The notes beneath the pieces were generated by a model. It made no database searches and was not told the origin of the DNA. It saw only the letters and a program-made list of their open reading frames with translations. Source: Pseudanabaena sp. (GTDB lineage: Bacteria > Cyanobacteriota > Cyanobacteriia > Pseudanabaenales > Pseudanabaenaceae). Taken from it: a stretch of 64,000 nucleotides of DNA. The position numbers and the translations under genes are program-made. The stretch lies in the NCBI GenBank assembly GCA_003249015.1, contig QBLS01000013.1, positions 1 through 64,000 of the forward strand. Direction: 5' to 3'. Positions 43,550 to 51,937 of the stretch are shown in pieces; the stretch's first letter is position 1; every line of letters begins with the position of its first letter.

Positions 43550-44932
43550 ATGAGCAAAGACTTTGAATCTATTAGCGATCGCTTGCCGCCTCAAAATATT
43601 GAGGCGGAAGAGGCTGTCCTCGGCGGCATCTTAATTGATCCAGAGGCAGTGTCGCGTGTGCTGGATACTCTGCGTCCTGAAATGTTTTATGTAGCAGCAC
43701 ATCAAGAAATATTTAGGGCTTGTTTATTGCTACATAACCAGTCCAATCCCACCGACATGATGAGCTTGACCACATGGCTCAGCGATCGCGATATGCTCGA
43801 AAAAATTGGTGGGCAGACAAAAATTGCTCAACTTTGCGATCGCACCGTTAGCGCGGTCAATATTGATTTCTATGCTCAACTAGTAGCTGATAAATATGCA
43901 AGGCGTAAACTTGCTGAAGCCGCTAGAGGCGTAGTTGAGATTAGCTATAGTAACGAAATTGAATTAGCCCAACTCCTCGATCAATCGGAACAAAAGATTT
44001 TTGCGGTTACGCAATCTCGCGCTCAACAAGGACTTACCCCTGCGGCTGATATTCTCACGAAAACCTTTTATGAATTAGAAAATCGCTTTAATTCCCTTGG
44101 TACTGGTAATTCCACCGCTACAGGTTTAATCACGGGATTTTATGATTTTGATGCGATGACTAATGGATTACAGCGATCGGATTTGATTATCCTCGCTGGG
44201 AGACCGTCAATGGGAAAAACTGCCTTCGGGTTAGAGATAGCGCGAAAGATGGCAGAAATTCATCGCTTACCTGTGGCAATTTTTAGCTTGGAAATGTCCA
44301 AGGAGCAGCTAGTTTACCGTCTCTTAGCCAGTCAATCCAAAGTTCGCTCCAGTGATATGGGCATTGATAGTAATCGCCTCCGCACTGGACAGATTAGTGA
44401 AAATGAATGGGGAACGGTGGCAATGGCAATTAGTGGACTTTCGGAATTGCCCCTATTTATCGATGACACGCCCAATCCACCGATTACGGAACTTCGCTCC
44501 AAAGCTCGCCGCCTTCAATCAGAAAAGGGTGGGGTACTAGGATTAATTCTGATTGATTATTTGCAATTAATGGAAGGATCTGGTTCCGACAATCGTGTGC
44601 AAGAGATTTCGAGAATTACGCGATCGCTGAAAGCTTTAGCCCGTGAATTAAATGTGCCTGTAATCGCGCTATCCCAACTGAGTCGAGGCGTAGAAGCGAG
44701 AACTAATAAGCGTCCAATGCTATCAGACTTGAGAGAATCAGGGTCAATTGAGCAGGATGCGGATTTAGTAATCAACTTATATCGCGACGAATATTACAAT
44801 CCAGAGACTCCCGATCGCGGTGTTGCTGAGATTATTATTGCTAAACATCGTAATGGTCCCGTTGGTACGGTCAAATTACTGTTTGAACCACGCTTAACTA
44901 AATTTGAAAATATGGCTTCTAGCCGTAGTTGA
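43550..44932 (+). CDS. dnaB: Replicative DNA helicase DnaB
   Basis: A 460-residue hexameric helicase. The N-terminal domain starts PPQNIEAEEAVLGGILID; the RecA-like domain has Walker A AGRPSMGKTAF, Walker B LGLILIDYLQLMEG, and SQLSRGVEARTNKRPMLSDLRESGSIEQDADLV. No intein interrupts the usual insertion sites. The start at MSKDFE has an AAGG just upstream; an earlier in-frame start would add 21 non-conserved residues. Confidence 0.97.
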   Translation: MSKDFESISDRLPPQNIEAEEAVLGGILIDPEAVSRVLDTLRPEMFYVAAHQEIFRACLLLHNQSNPTDMMSLTTWLSDRDMLEKIGGQTKIAQLCDRTVSAVNIDFYAQLVADKYARRKLAEAARGVVEISYSNEIELAQLLDQSEQKIFAVTQSRAQQGLTPAADILTKTFYELENRFNSLGTGNSTATGLITGFYDFDAMTNGLQRSDLIILAGRPSMGKTAFGLEIARKMAEIHRLPVAIFSLEMSKEQLVYRLLASQSKVRSSDMGIDSNRLRTGQISENEWGTVAMAISGLSELPLFIDDTPNPPITELRSKARRLQSEKGGVLGLILIDYLQLMEGSGSDNRVQEISRITRSLKALARELNVPVIALSQLSRGVEARTNKRPMLSDLRESGSIEQDADLVINLYRDEYYNPETPDRGVAEIIIAKHRNGPVGTVKLLFEPRLTKFENMASSRS

Positions 44933-44988
44933 GGGGCGTGCTACAAAAATTCGTTTTCTTCAGTCTTAACTAATTCAGTAATAAACTT

Positions 44989-45597
44989 ATGCAACCATTT
45001 GGACAGAAAACTGCACCGATAACCTTGGTTATCTCCGAAGTTGTTGAACCAAATCTCATAGAAGAATATGAAGCTTGGACAAGAGGAATCAATCAAGCAG
45101 CCCAACAATTTGAGGGGTTTGTAGGGGTTGAAGTCATTCGTCCTCGCGATCACCAATATCCTGAATACGTAGTCATCGTTAAGTTTGACAACTATGCACA
45201 TTGCAAAAGTTGGCTAGCTTCTCCTATTTATCATCAATGGATGGAGAGATCTCAAGAATTTATTTCTACGCGATCGCAACAACATCAGCCAAATGGATTA
45301 GAACTATGGTTTACCTTGCCTAAAAGTAAGATTGGAAGTCGTGAAGAACCTCCCTATTACAAGCAAGTAATTATTGGTGTAATTACAGTATATCCATTGA
45401 TTTTGCTAGCTAACCTGCTTTTAACCCCATTTCTACAGGGTCTCCCTACTTTGTTGGGCTTACTTATTTCTGTGGTCTTTGTATCAGCCTTACTGACTTA
45501 TCCAGTAATGCCCTATTTGACCAAGATATTAGCTTTTTGGCTTTATCCCTCATCATCTAAACCAACTAAGAAAAAAAGAGCATTACCCAAGAAGTAA
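44989..45597 (+). CDS. Antibiotic biosynthesis monooxygenase (ABM) domain membrane protein
   Basis: A 202-residue protein. Residues 10-105 form an ABM-type ferredoxin-like domain (ITLVISEVVEPNLIEEYEAWTRGI, FEGFVGVEVIRP, EYVVIVKFDNYAHCKSWLAS). Two helices follow (VIIGVITVYPLILLANLLL and LLGLLISVVFVSALLTYPV) and a basic tail (KPTKKKRALPKK). The activity of this membrane-linked type is unknown. Begins 56 bases after dnaB and may share its transcript. Confidence 0.82.
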   Translation: MQPFGQKTAPITLVISEVVEPNLIEEYEAWTRGINQAAQQFEGFVGVEVIRPRDHQYPEYVVIVKFDNYAHCKSWLASPIYHQWMERSQEFISTRSQQHQPNGLELWFTLPKSKIGSREEPPYYKQVIIGVITVYPLILLANLLLTPFLQGLPTLLGLLISVVFVSALLTYPVMPYLTKILAFWLYPSSSKPTKKKRALPKK

Positions 45598-45638
45598 TCC
45601 TAAAATAAGAGAACAGATGGAGAAATTTTATTAATCAT

Positions 45639-46493
45639 TTACTTTTTTGGTATTTTGTTAGCGATCGCATCTTGACTGATCTGACAAATTTCGCGATGGC
45701 AGTGACCATTACTTGCCACAATCGTTCCCCATTGCCGTAGCTCTAGATTGTTGTAAGACAGCAAAGATAAGTCGGCGTGGGTAAGCTGTCCTCCTGCTTC
45801 GGTCAAGATAATTTCGGGAGCGCAATAGTCCCAGTCTTTAGGGGCTGACTTTCCCGAAACGGATATATAGACATCAGCACTTCCTGAAGCGATCGCAGCA
45901 AACTTACCACCAATACTACCAACGGCGATTTCTGCAGCTTTGGGTAACTGCTCAAGAATATTTTCCAGTTGGTAATTACGATGGCTGCGGCTAGCAACTA
46001 CCACCATTTGATCAAGCTTTACCTTATCGGAGACTTGAATTCGTTGTTGAGAGCCATCCCTAGTTTCGATAAATGCACCATTTCCTAAAATCCCTTGAAA
46101 TAGGCGATCGCGAGCTGGGGTTGCCACTAGCCCCAGTACAGGGCGCTGTCGATAGGTCAATCCAATATGCACAGCAAACTCATCGGTGCGCCGAATAAAG
46201 TCACTAGTGCCATCCATCGGATCGATAATCCAGACCCATTCCTGTTCTAGTCTTGCTGCATCATCCTCAGTCTCTTCACTAAGATAAGCAAAGTTTTCTG
46301 TGCCAAAGGTTTTTTGAAGTTGGCTCAAAATGAAATCATTGGCTGCCAAGTCTGCCGAAGTGACATTACCTTCTTCCCCACCTTTAAATTGGATTACTAA
46401 ATCTTGAGGTTCTTGATAGTACTTCATCAAGATATCCCCAGCCCCCCAAGCGATCGGGCGAGTAAGCGACATGATTTCGACTAAATTTAGCAT
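45639..46493 (-). CDS. cysQ: 3'(2'),5'-bisphosphate nucleotidase CysQ-like, inositol monophosphatase family
   Basis: A 284-residue Mg-dependent phosphatase. Metal site motifs are present: YLSEETEDD, WIIDPMDGTSDFIRR and KDWDYCAPEIILTEAGGQL. It probably hydrolyses PAP from sulfate assimilation; inositol monophosphatase activity cannot be excluded. The gene is convergent with the ABM gene and separated from smtA by a terminator. Confidence 0.85.
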   Translation of the reverse strand: MLNLVEIMSLTRPIAWGAGDILMKYYQEPQDLVIQFKGGEEGNVTSADLAANDFILSQLQKTFGTENFAYLSEETEDDAARLEQEWVWIIDPMDGTSDFIRRTDEFAVHIGLTYRQRPVLGLVATPARDRLFQGILGNGAFIETRDGSQQRIQVSDKVKLDQMVVVASRSHRNYQLENILEQLPKAAEIAVGSIGGKFAAIASGSADVYISVSGKSAPKDWDYCAPEIILTEAGGQLTHADLSLLSYNNLELRQWGTIVASNGHCHREICQISQDAIANKIPKK

Positions 46494-46525
46494 CTTGGAT
46501 TTTGGTGAAGCTGATATTTTGTACT

Positions 46526-46568
46526 ATAGCAAAGCAAGTTTTGCTTAAGACATAAAACCCAAAGATGG
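46526..46568 (+). mobile_element. Left-end remnant of a family 1 element
   Basis: TATAGCAAAGCAAGTTTTGC followed by TTAAGACATAAAACCCA matches the left 40 bases of the elements at 31853 and 57216. The rest is missing. Confidence 0.5.
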
Positions 46569-46574
46569 GTAGCT

Positions 46575-46619
46575 AAACAAAAAAGAGAGGTGAGCTTTGC
46601 TCACCTCTCTTTTTTGTTT
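46575..46619 (-). terminator. smtA terminator
   Basis: AAACAAAAAAGAGAGGTGAGC and exact complement around TTT; its T6 run overlaps the smtA stop codon. Confidence 0.8.
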
Positions 46620-46785
46620 AACCACAGCCACAACCAGACTTCTTACAGCCCGTTGATCCTACAGGATGTCCATCAGCGCAGGCTTGACTGCAATAGGGCT
46701 TACCCTCAGCCATAATTGCGGTTTCCAGAGAGACAATGCAAGTGCATTTAGGGCAAGCACATTTAGTTTCGGTAAGAGTAGTCAT
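46618..46785 (-). CDS. smtA: Bacterial metallothionein
   Basis: A 55-residue zinc-binding protein of the SmtA/BmtA family. Nine Cys are present (CACPKCTC at 9-16, C32, C36, C47, CGC at 52-54) and one His (CADGHPVGSTGC). Synechococcus SmtA has a second C-terminal His; here the equivalent segment is KKSG, so one ligand may be missing. It chelates excess zinc or cadmium. It is divergent from smtB, with the SmtB operator between them. Confidence 0.93.
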   Translation of the reverse strand: MTTLTETKCACPKCTCIVSLETAIMAEGKPYCSQACADGHPVGSTGCKKSGCGCG

Positions 46786-46818
46786 TATTTAACCTTGTTT
46801 AACTTTTAATACTATATC

Positions 46819-46832
46819 TGAATATATATTCA
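46819..46832. promoter_or_regulatory. SmtB operator (12-2-12 type palindrome)
   Basis: TGAATATATATTCA, a perfect palindrome centred between smtA and smtB, matches the TGAA(N)nTTCA core of known SmtB/ArsR operators. It lies 34 bases upstream of the smtA start, consistent with repression of smtA released by zinc. Confidence 0.8.
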
Positions 46833-46970
46833 TACGTCAACTATTATTAATGTAGACTTGTCTCTCCCCAAGAAATGGAGGTACGCAACGAAGCCGCACA
46901 TCTCTATTTGTTGGGGAGAAGGGTGTGAGCCGCCATGCGCTTATTGGGTTTGCTGCGATACAATATATTT

Positions 46971-47357
46971 ATGTCAAATGTTGCTCAAGTCTCTGTCGAT
47001 CGCTTAAAAGAACTGCCAACCTGTGATCTCCATGCGATCGCCCCTGAAGTCTCGCAAGAACTGATTGACGGGATTTTACCTATGGAAAAGGCTCAGGTTA
47101 TGGCAGAGTTTTTTGCACTTTTAGGAGATCCCAATCGATTGCGGATTCTGTCAGTTTTATCTAAAAGAGAGCTATGTGTTCATGATCTGGCAGCTTTGGT
47201 AAGCATGAGTGAATCAGCGGTTTCTCATCAGTTGAGGGTTCTTCGCACAATGCGCCTAGTCAGCTATCGCAAAGATAAGCGCCGCGTGTACTACCAATTA
47301 CTTGACCATCATGTTTTAGAACTTTACCGTGCTGTTTCTGAGCATTTAGATGAATAA
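46971..47357 (+). CDS. smtB: Zinc-sensing repressor SmtB
   Basis: A 128-residue ArsR/SmtB winged-helix repressor. The helix-turn-helix is in [26 protein letters not shown]. The alpha-5 zinc site is in [17 protein letters not shown] (Asp, His, His, Glu), and Cys residues in PTCDLH and ELCVHD match the alpha-3N site. The start at MSNVAQ gives the family length; a further ATG 12 codons upstream is unlikely. It represses smtA and probably itself. Confidence 0.95.
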   Translation: MSNVAQVSVDRLKELPTCDLHAIAPEVSQELIDGILPMEKAQVMAEFFALLGDPNRLRILSVLSKRELCVHDLAALVSMSESAVSHQLRVLRTMRLVSYRKDKRRVYYQLLDHHVLELYRAVSEHLDE

Positions 47358-47397
47358 CACTTATGTGAGTTGAAAACCAAACCCAGTATGGGTTCTT

Positions 47398-47458
47398 AAA
47401 CAAAGAAATGGCTTCGCCATTTCTTTGTTTGGTATGAGGCGGCGCTTCGCGCCGCCTC
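47398..47458. terminator. Two hairpins after smtB
   Basis: AAACAAAGAAATGGC TTC with complement, then GAGGCGGCGC TTC with complement. The first probably terminates smtB. Confidence 0.65.
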
Positions 47459-47543
47459 ACTTTGTAAGCACTGCGATGTAAAAAATCAAAAAAGCCAAAA
47501 TTCGTTTCATAATTAAAAACTAAAGCCCTATCAAATTTTTTTA

Positions 47544-48455
47544 ATGATTGAAGTTATCCAATCAGTCTTGCAATCAACTATTGACGGGATTGCAGTTGGC
47601 AGTGTTATTGCACTCGCGGCAGTTGGTCTGACCCTTACTTACGGTATTCTTCGCCTTGCTAACTTTGCCCACGGTGACATTCTGACACTGGGTGCGTACC
47701 TCGCTTTTTTTGCGAATACAACCTTGAATCTGGACATTTGGCTGTCGATCGCTTTGGGAGGTGCAGTTGCGATCGCCTTCGTCTTATTGTGTGAAAAGGT
47801 TCTATGGCAACCACTGCGAACCAAGCGAGCTACATCCACAACGATGATGATTGTCTCAATTGGTTTAGCTTTAGTGATTCGTAACGTGATTGTTTTGATT
47901 TGGGGCGCGAAGCCTCAAAAATATAATTTGCCAACTTTCCCTGCAATTAGACTCATGGAGTTGTCGATTACCCGCAATAAAATTGTGGTGATTGTCGCTG
48001 CGATCGCCTTAATTGCAGCCCTGTACTATCTATTGCAAAGCACAAAAATAGGTAAGGCAATGCGGGCAGTGGCTGATAATCCAGAACTGGCGAAAGTGGC
48101 AGGTATTAACGTTAATGCGGTAATTATCTGGACTTGGGTAATTGCGGGGGGGATGACTGCTTTTGGGGGCAGCATGTATGGATTGATTACTAATTTGCGC
48201 CCCAATATGGGCTGGTTTTTGATTTTGCCGATGTTTGCGGCGGTGATTTTGGGCGGTATTGGCAATCCCTATGGCGCGATCGCGGGAGCTTTAATTGTGG
48301 GCATTTCCCAAGAGGTCGCCACCACTTGTCCTGCGGCTCTGGGCGACTTGCAAAAATATTGCATTGGCACAGACTATAAGTTAGGTGTCGGACTGGTAAT
48401 CATGATTTTGGTACTGCTGTTTAAACCTCAAGGTTTATTTAAAAGCACAATTTGA
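47544..48455 (+). CDS. natD: NatD-like amino acid ABC transporter permease
   Basis: A 303-residue LivH-family permease. Marks are GIAVGSVIALAAVGLTLTYGILRLANFAHGDILTLGAY, KIGKAMRAVADNPELAKVAGIN, RPNMGWFLILPMFAAVILGGIGNPYGAIAGAL and LLFKPQGLF. The pattern agrees, from memory, with NatD of the N-I neutral amino acid transporter of cyanobacteria. Partner genes natA, natB, natC and natE are not adjacent, as is often the case in cyanobacteria. Confidence 0.82.
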   Translation: MIEVIQSVLQSTIDGIAVGSVIALAAVGLTLTYGILRLANFAHGDILTLGAYLAFFANTTLNLDIWLSIALGGAVAIAFVLLCEKVLWQPLRTKRATSTTMMIVSIGLALVIRNVIVLIWGAKPQKYNLPTFPAIRLMELSITRNKIVVIVAAIALIAALYYLLQSTKIGKAMRAVADNPELAKVAGINVNAVIIWTWVIAGGMTAFGGSMYGLITNLRPNMGWFLILPMFAAVILGGIGNPYGAIAGALIVGISQEVATTCPAALGDLQKYCIGTDYKLGVGLVIMILVLLFKPQGLFKSTI

Positions 48456-48482
48456 TTTATAGCTGTTTCAAATAAGAGTTAG

Positions 48483-48534
48483 GGCTTCGACTTCGCTCAG
48501 CCAGCAGTATACGTTGGCTGAGCGAAGTCGAAGC
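48483..48534. repeat. CTTCGCTCAGCCA inverted repeat
   Basis: GGCTTCGACTTCGCTCAGCCA and its complement around about 10 bases (GCAGTATACG). The same motif, less perfect, is at 16275-16343. Confidence 0.65.
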
Positions 48535-48577
48535 CTCTTCTAAACATTTAAAATTGCTATAACTAATCAATCTAATC

Positions 48578-48622
48578 AAAAAGCTGTTTCGCCCGCTTAG
48601 CAAGCGGGCAAAACAACTTTTT
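48578..48622 (-). terminator. Terminator of the PilL-like gene
   Basis: AAAAAGCTGTTTCGCCCGCT and AAGCGGGCAAAACAACTTTTT with one mismatch, ending on the gene's stop. It shares the GTTCCGCCCGC type core with 61229. Confidence 0.7.
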
Positions 48623-51600
48623 AATGATGCTGAGCTACTAATTCTTGCAACTTGGAGATTAACTCCTGTTCACGATAGGGCTTACTAAAATATGCAGTTG
48701 CTCCCAACTCACTCGCTAACTTTTGATCATGTTCATTGTTTCGAGATGTAAGTACAACTACTGGCAAATGTCGCAACGACGCATCAGCGCGAATATCAGT
48801 TAAGACCTTGAACCCATCCATTTGCGGCATTTCCAAGTCCGTGATGATCACGTCAATGGTGAGATGGTTGTCCAAACTGGCTTTTAATAGGGCGATCGCT
48901 TCTTTGCAGTCCTGAGCCTGTTCAGTCACAAACCCTGATTTAGCTAAAGTCATTGCCAGATATCGCCGCACATTTGCCGAGGACTCAACGATGAGAACCT
49001 TGCTTGGCTGTGACGGACTCTGAACATTCATTCCCGATCTATCGGAATCAGACTTTACAGGATCGGATTCTAAGATATCAGGGGAGGACACTGTACCAAA
49101 AAAGTCAGACAGACTGCTCAAATTATCAATCTGTTTATCAGATAAAACGCTATCAACTAAAATTTCTGGCGGCTCAGGGTTGGGCAGATTGCTAGCGGCT
49201 AATATCTGATCACTAGCAGGCGATCGCAAGGATTGATTAACTATCTCAGCCGTACTTAGTAGAGCCACTGCCTGATTATTGCTCAAAATCACAGTACCCA
49301 GAAATATCTGTGGCAAGCTAATATCGCCTTCAACTTGATGGAAGGTTGCTTCTTGGTCATGCCAACAGCCATCGGCAAACAGTGCAAAAAGATTTTCTTC
49401 ATGCTGAATCACCAAAAGTGCAGGAACAGAAGTATTGGGCATAAACCCACTAGCTCGGCGATGGAGGTGATTAGTTTGATAGGGGGAATTTAATTTCAGT
49501 AACGAATTAAGCTTGACAATGGGAATAGTGCGATCGCGCCACAGTAATGTTTTAGGTGTCTCTCGCAAATCACCATGCAGTTGAACAGGCAAAACATCTA
49601 ACACAAACTGGCTAGGAATAGCCATGCAGATACGGTTGATATCAATCAGCAATACTCTAATTAGAGAAAGGGGATTGGGAAAACTAATTGTAAATTCTGT
49701 GCCTTGATTCAAGTGAGTCCGCACCGAAATCTTGCCTCCAACCGCCCGTATTTTTTGTCGAACATTACTCAACTTAGTGGAGTCGGCAGAGTATGGAGAA
49801 TTCTCTCCATGGAAGTTAGGCTCAAAAATTAGGTTAACAATTTGATCGTCTTCCATATCAACGGTAGTCAATCTAGATACCCCCGCAATTAACGCAGATT
49901 GTTCCAGTTGAGCACGAATTTTATTGATATTAAGCCCACAACCATCATCGCTAACTGAAATTGTAATTCCTGAGTTTGTTTGCGTAGCAGTGATCGAAAT
50001 TTTGGCTTGGATTGGCTTTCCTAACTGTTGACGCTCGTAGGGAGTTTCAATTCCATGCTTAAAAGCTTTACGCAGCAATATTTCTAGGACTTCAGCAATT
50101 GGTTCCGATAGCGATCGCTCAATGCCCACCTCCGCACCCTGCAAAATCAATTCAACTTGCTTGCCATGAACAGAGGACAGGTTTTGAAGAAGCCGAGGAA
50201 ACTTGCTGACTAGACTAGAAACTGGATGCTTTAAAGATTGGCGGAGGTGCTGACGGAGGTGACTAACATCTTGATTGATCGCATCAGCCTGCTGTTGGGT
50301 GAGATCAAGCATATTCGACAGTTTGTCAAAGGTATGTTGCAACTGCGCGATCGCCGACTTATCTTGAGTAGCGGCTTCAGGATCGAGTAGTCCCACAGTT
50401 TGCCTAGCTTGATCTGATAGGAGCCGCAGTTCCTCTAGGTAAGCATCCATACCACCCTTGCGAACTACTAGTTCTTCTGACAAATCTCCTAGTATTTCCA
50501 TTAAATTTAGGGGAATTTTAATGGTGTGATCATTAGATACTAGGGAAGCTCCCTTCAAGTCAGACAAGGTTAGGGGGGAGTAACTATGATAAATTGGCGA
50601 CTCTTCAAAGGCTGTATCAACTTCTGGAGTCACAAAATCTGGAACTTGAAGATTTGGCTTCAGGGACTCCTGTGAGTCCACCATAGATAAACTATGGGAA
50701 TTATCTTGAACTATGGACTCAGCTTTCTCAGTTTCTAAAGTACAAGAGTTATCCTCAAAAGCAAGGGGGTTCCAAAATAGACAATCATCGTCTTCTAAAG
50801 GGGCAAAGAGTTCGTGGGACTGAACCGAATCTCGGTCATCTATCTTATTATTCTTGTCCCCAAAATCTTCGTTCAGATTAAAGCTAGCTTCTAACTCCTT
50901 CAGTACCGAAACTTCGCCATTATCTACGCCTGACCAAGATTCTAAGCTAGAAATTTTAGTCCAAATGTCGTCTATATCTTCATATTCTTCTGTTGTTTCT
51001 TCTGGGGATGGATAGTCCGATATATCTTCATCTAAATTATTCCAGTTAAAACCTTGAAGCTCTGTTTCATCATCACTTCCAAGAAATCTATCACTGTTTG
51101 AGCCTTCAAAAATATTGACTAACATTTCGGGCATTGGCAAAGGATTAGGATCTTTTACCGTTTCTATATTGCTTTGATTAGCTGTATCCAATAAATCTTG
51201 ATCTATCAAATCTAAATCCAATAAATCATCGAGATCACCATCAAAAGGGGTTGCTAACAAACTAGGAAATAAAGTTTGTAATTCCTGATCAGAGTTATCA
51301 AAGTCTATGCTTGATATTTGTGATAAATCATCATCAAATAGTTTAGAATCCTCTACTCCATTATTTAAAGTAAAGGGTTCGTCGTGGCGATCGCTTGATT
51401 CTAATGGCTCAATCTGAACTAATTTATCATCGTCTAATTGCAGGTGCTCTTTAATTTGTCTAAACAATTCTGCTTGTAAAGTGATCCAGTTCGGATTAGC
51501 TACTAAATCCAAACAGTAAGCATTAATAATTTGACTAAGTAAATCGATCGCCTCAAGCATCAAACCCTTTACAACCCAATCGATATCAAAATAGCGATCG

Positions 51601-51857
51601 CGCAGTAAGTTAATTGATTGGTCAAGATTCTGACTAATCAACAAAAAAGGCTGATCAGGTTGATAAAAGTCTGCCCTTGCTGCCGACTCCCTGAGCAAAC
51701 TATTTGTAACAATTAAAAAATCAAGATGTTGATAGAACTTTGGATGTCCAACATCTAAAGTTGATGTTTTTTCTTTTAGTTCACGGATATAGTTTTGAGA
51801 TTCTTCAATAAAAATCTGCTTAACTTTTGATATGTTTTCAATCATGGAAGGAGTCAT
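48621..51857 (-). CDS. PilL/CheA-like hybrid signalling protein, probably catalytically dead
   Basis: A 1078-residue protein. Order: Hpt-like helices (1-145), acidic linker (150-440), CheA dimerisation and ATPase-like region (450-730), CheW-like domain (735-880) and receiver (about 955-1075). Key positions are altered. The Hpt His region reads FLIVTNSLLRESAARADF with Asn where His is expected. The N-box reads LLRKAFKHGIE with Lys-597 in place of Asn. The GxGxG lid is STKLSN. The receiver keeps Asp (VIITDLEMPQMDG) and Lys (YFSKPY), but its acidic pair is IVESS. Lies 80 bases after a PilJ-like gene; a scaffold role is likely. Confidence 0.8.
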   Translation of the reverse strand: MTPSMIENISKVKQIFIEESQNYIRELKEKTSTLDVGHPKFYQHLDFLIVTNSLLRESAARADFYQPDQPFLLISQNLDQSINLLRDRYFDIDWVVKGLMLEAIDLLSQIINAYCLDLVANPNWITLQAELFRQIKEHLQLDDDKLVQIEPLESSDRHDEPFTLNNGVEDSKLFDDDLSQISSIDFDNSDQELQTLFPSLLATPFDGDLDDLLDLDLIDQDLLDTANQSNIETVKDPNPLPMPEMLVNIFEGSNSDRFLGSDDETELQGFNWNNLDEDISDYPSPEETTEEYEDIDDIWTKISSLESWSGVDNGEVSVLKELEASFNLNEDFGDKNNKIDDRDSVQSHELFAPLEDDDCLFWNPLAFEDNSCTLETEKAESIVQDNSHSLSMVDSQESLKPNLQVPDFVTPEVDTAFEESPIYHSYSPLTLSDLKGASLVSNDHTIKIPLNLMEILGDLSEELVVRKGGMDAYLEELRLLSDQARQTVGLLDPEAATQDKSAIAQLQHTFDKLSNMLDLTQQQADAINQDVSHLRQHLRQSLKHPVSSLVSKFPRLLQNLSSVHGKQVELILQGAEVGIERSLSEPIAEVLEILLRKAFKHGIETPYERQQLGKPIQAKISITATQTNSGITISVSDDGCGLNINKIRAQLEQSALIAGVSRLTTVDMEDDQIVNLIFEPNFHGENSPYSADSTKLSNVRQKIRAVGGKISVRTHLNQGTEFTISFPNPLSLIRVLLIDINRICMAIPSQFVLDVLPVQLHGDLRETPKTLLWRDRTIPIVKLNSLLKLNSPYQTNHLHRRASGFMPNTSVPALLVIQHEENLFALFADGCWHDQEATFHQVEGDISLPQIFLGTVILSNNQAVALLSTAEIVNQSLRSPASDQILAASNLPNPEPPEILVDSVLSDKQIDNLSSLSDFFGTVSSPDILESDPVKSDSDRSGMNVQSPSQPSKVLIVESSANVRRYLAMTLAKSGFVTEQAQDCKEAIALLKASLDNHLTIDVIITDLEMPQMDGFKVLTDIRADASLRHLPVVVLTSRNNEHDQKLASELGATAYFSKPYREQELISKLQELVAQHH

Positions 51858-51937
51858 TATGTATCGCTCTATTTAAAATTTAAGTAGTAGTCCTAAGTTA
51901 CATCTCTAGTTTCATTCAACAAATAACATTAAGCTAT

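Noticed and set aside
43550-44932. Intein in dnaB
   Set aside because: Walker A and downstream motifs are continuous and the length is normal at 460 residues.
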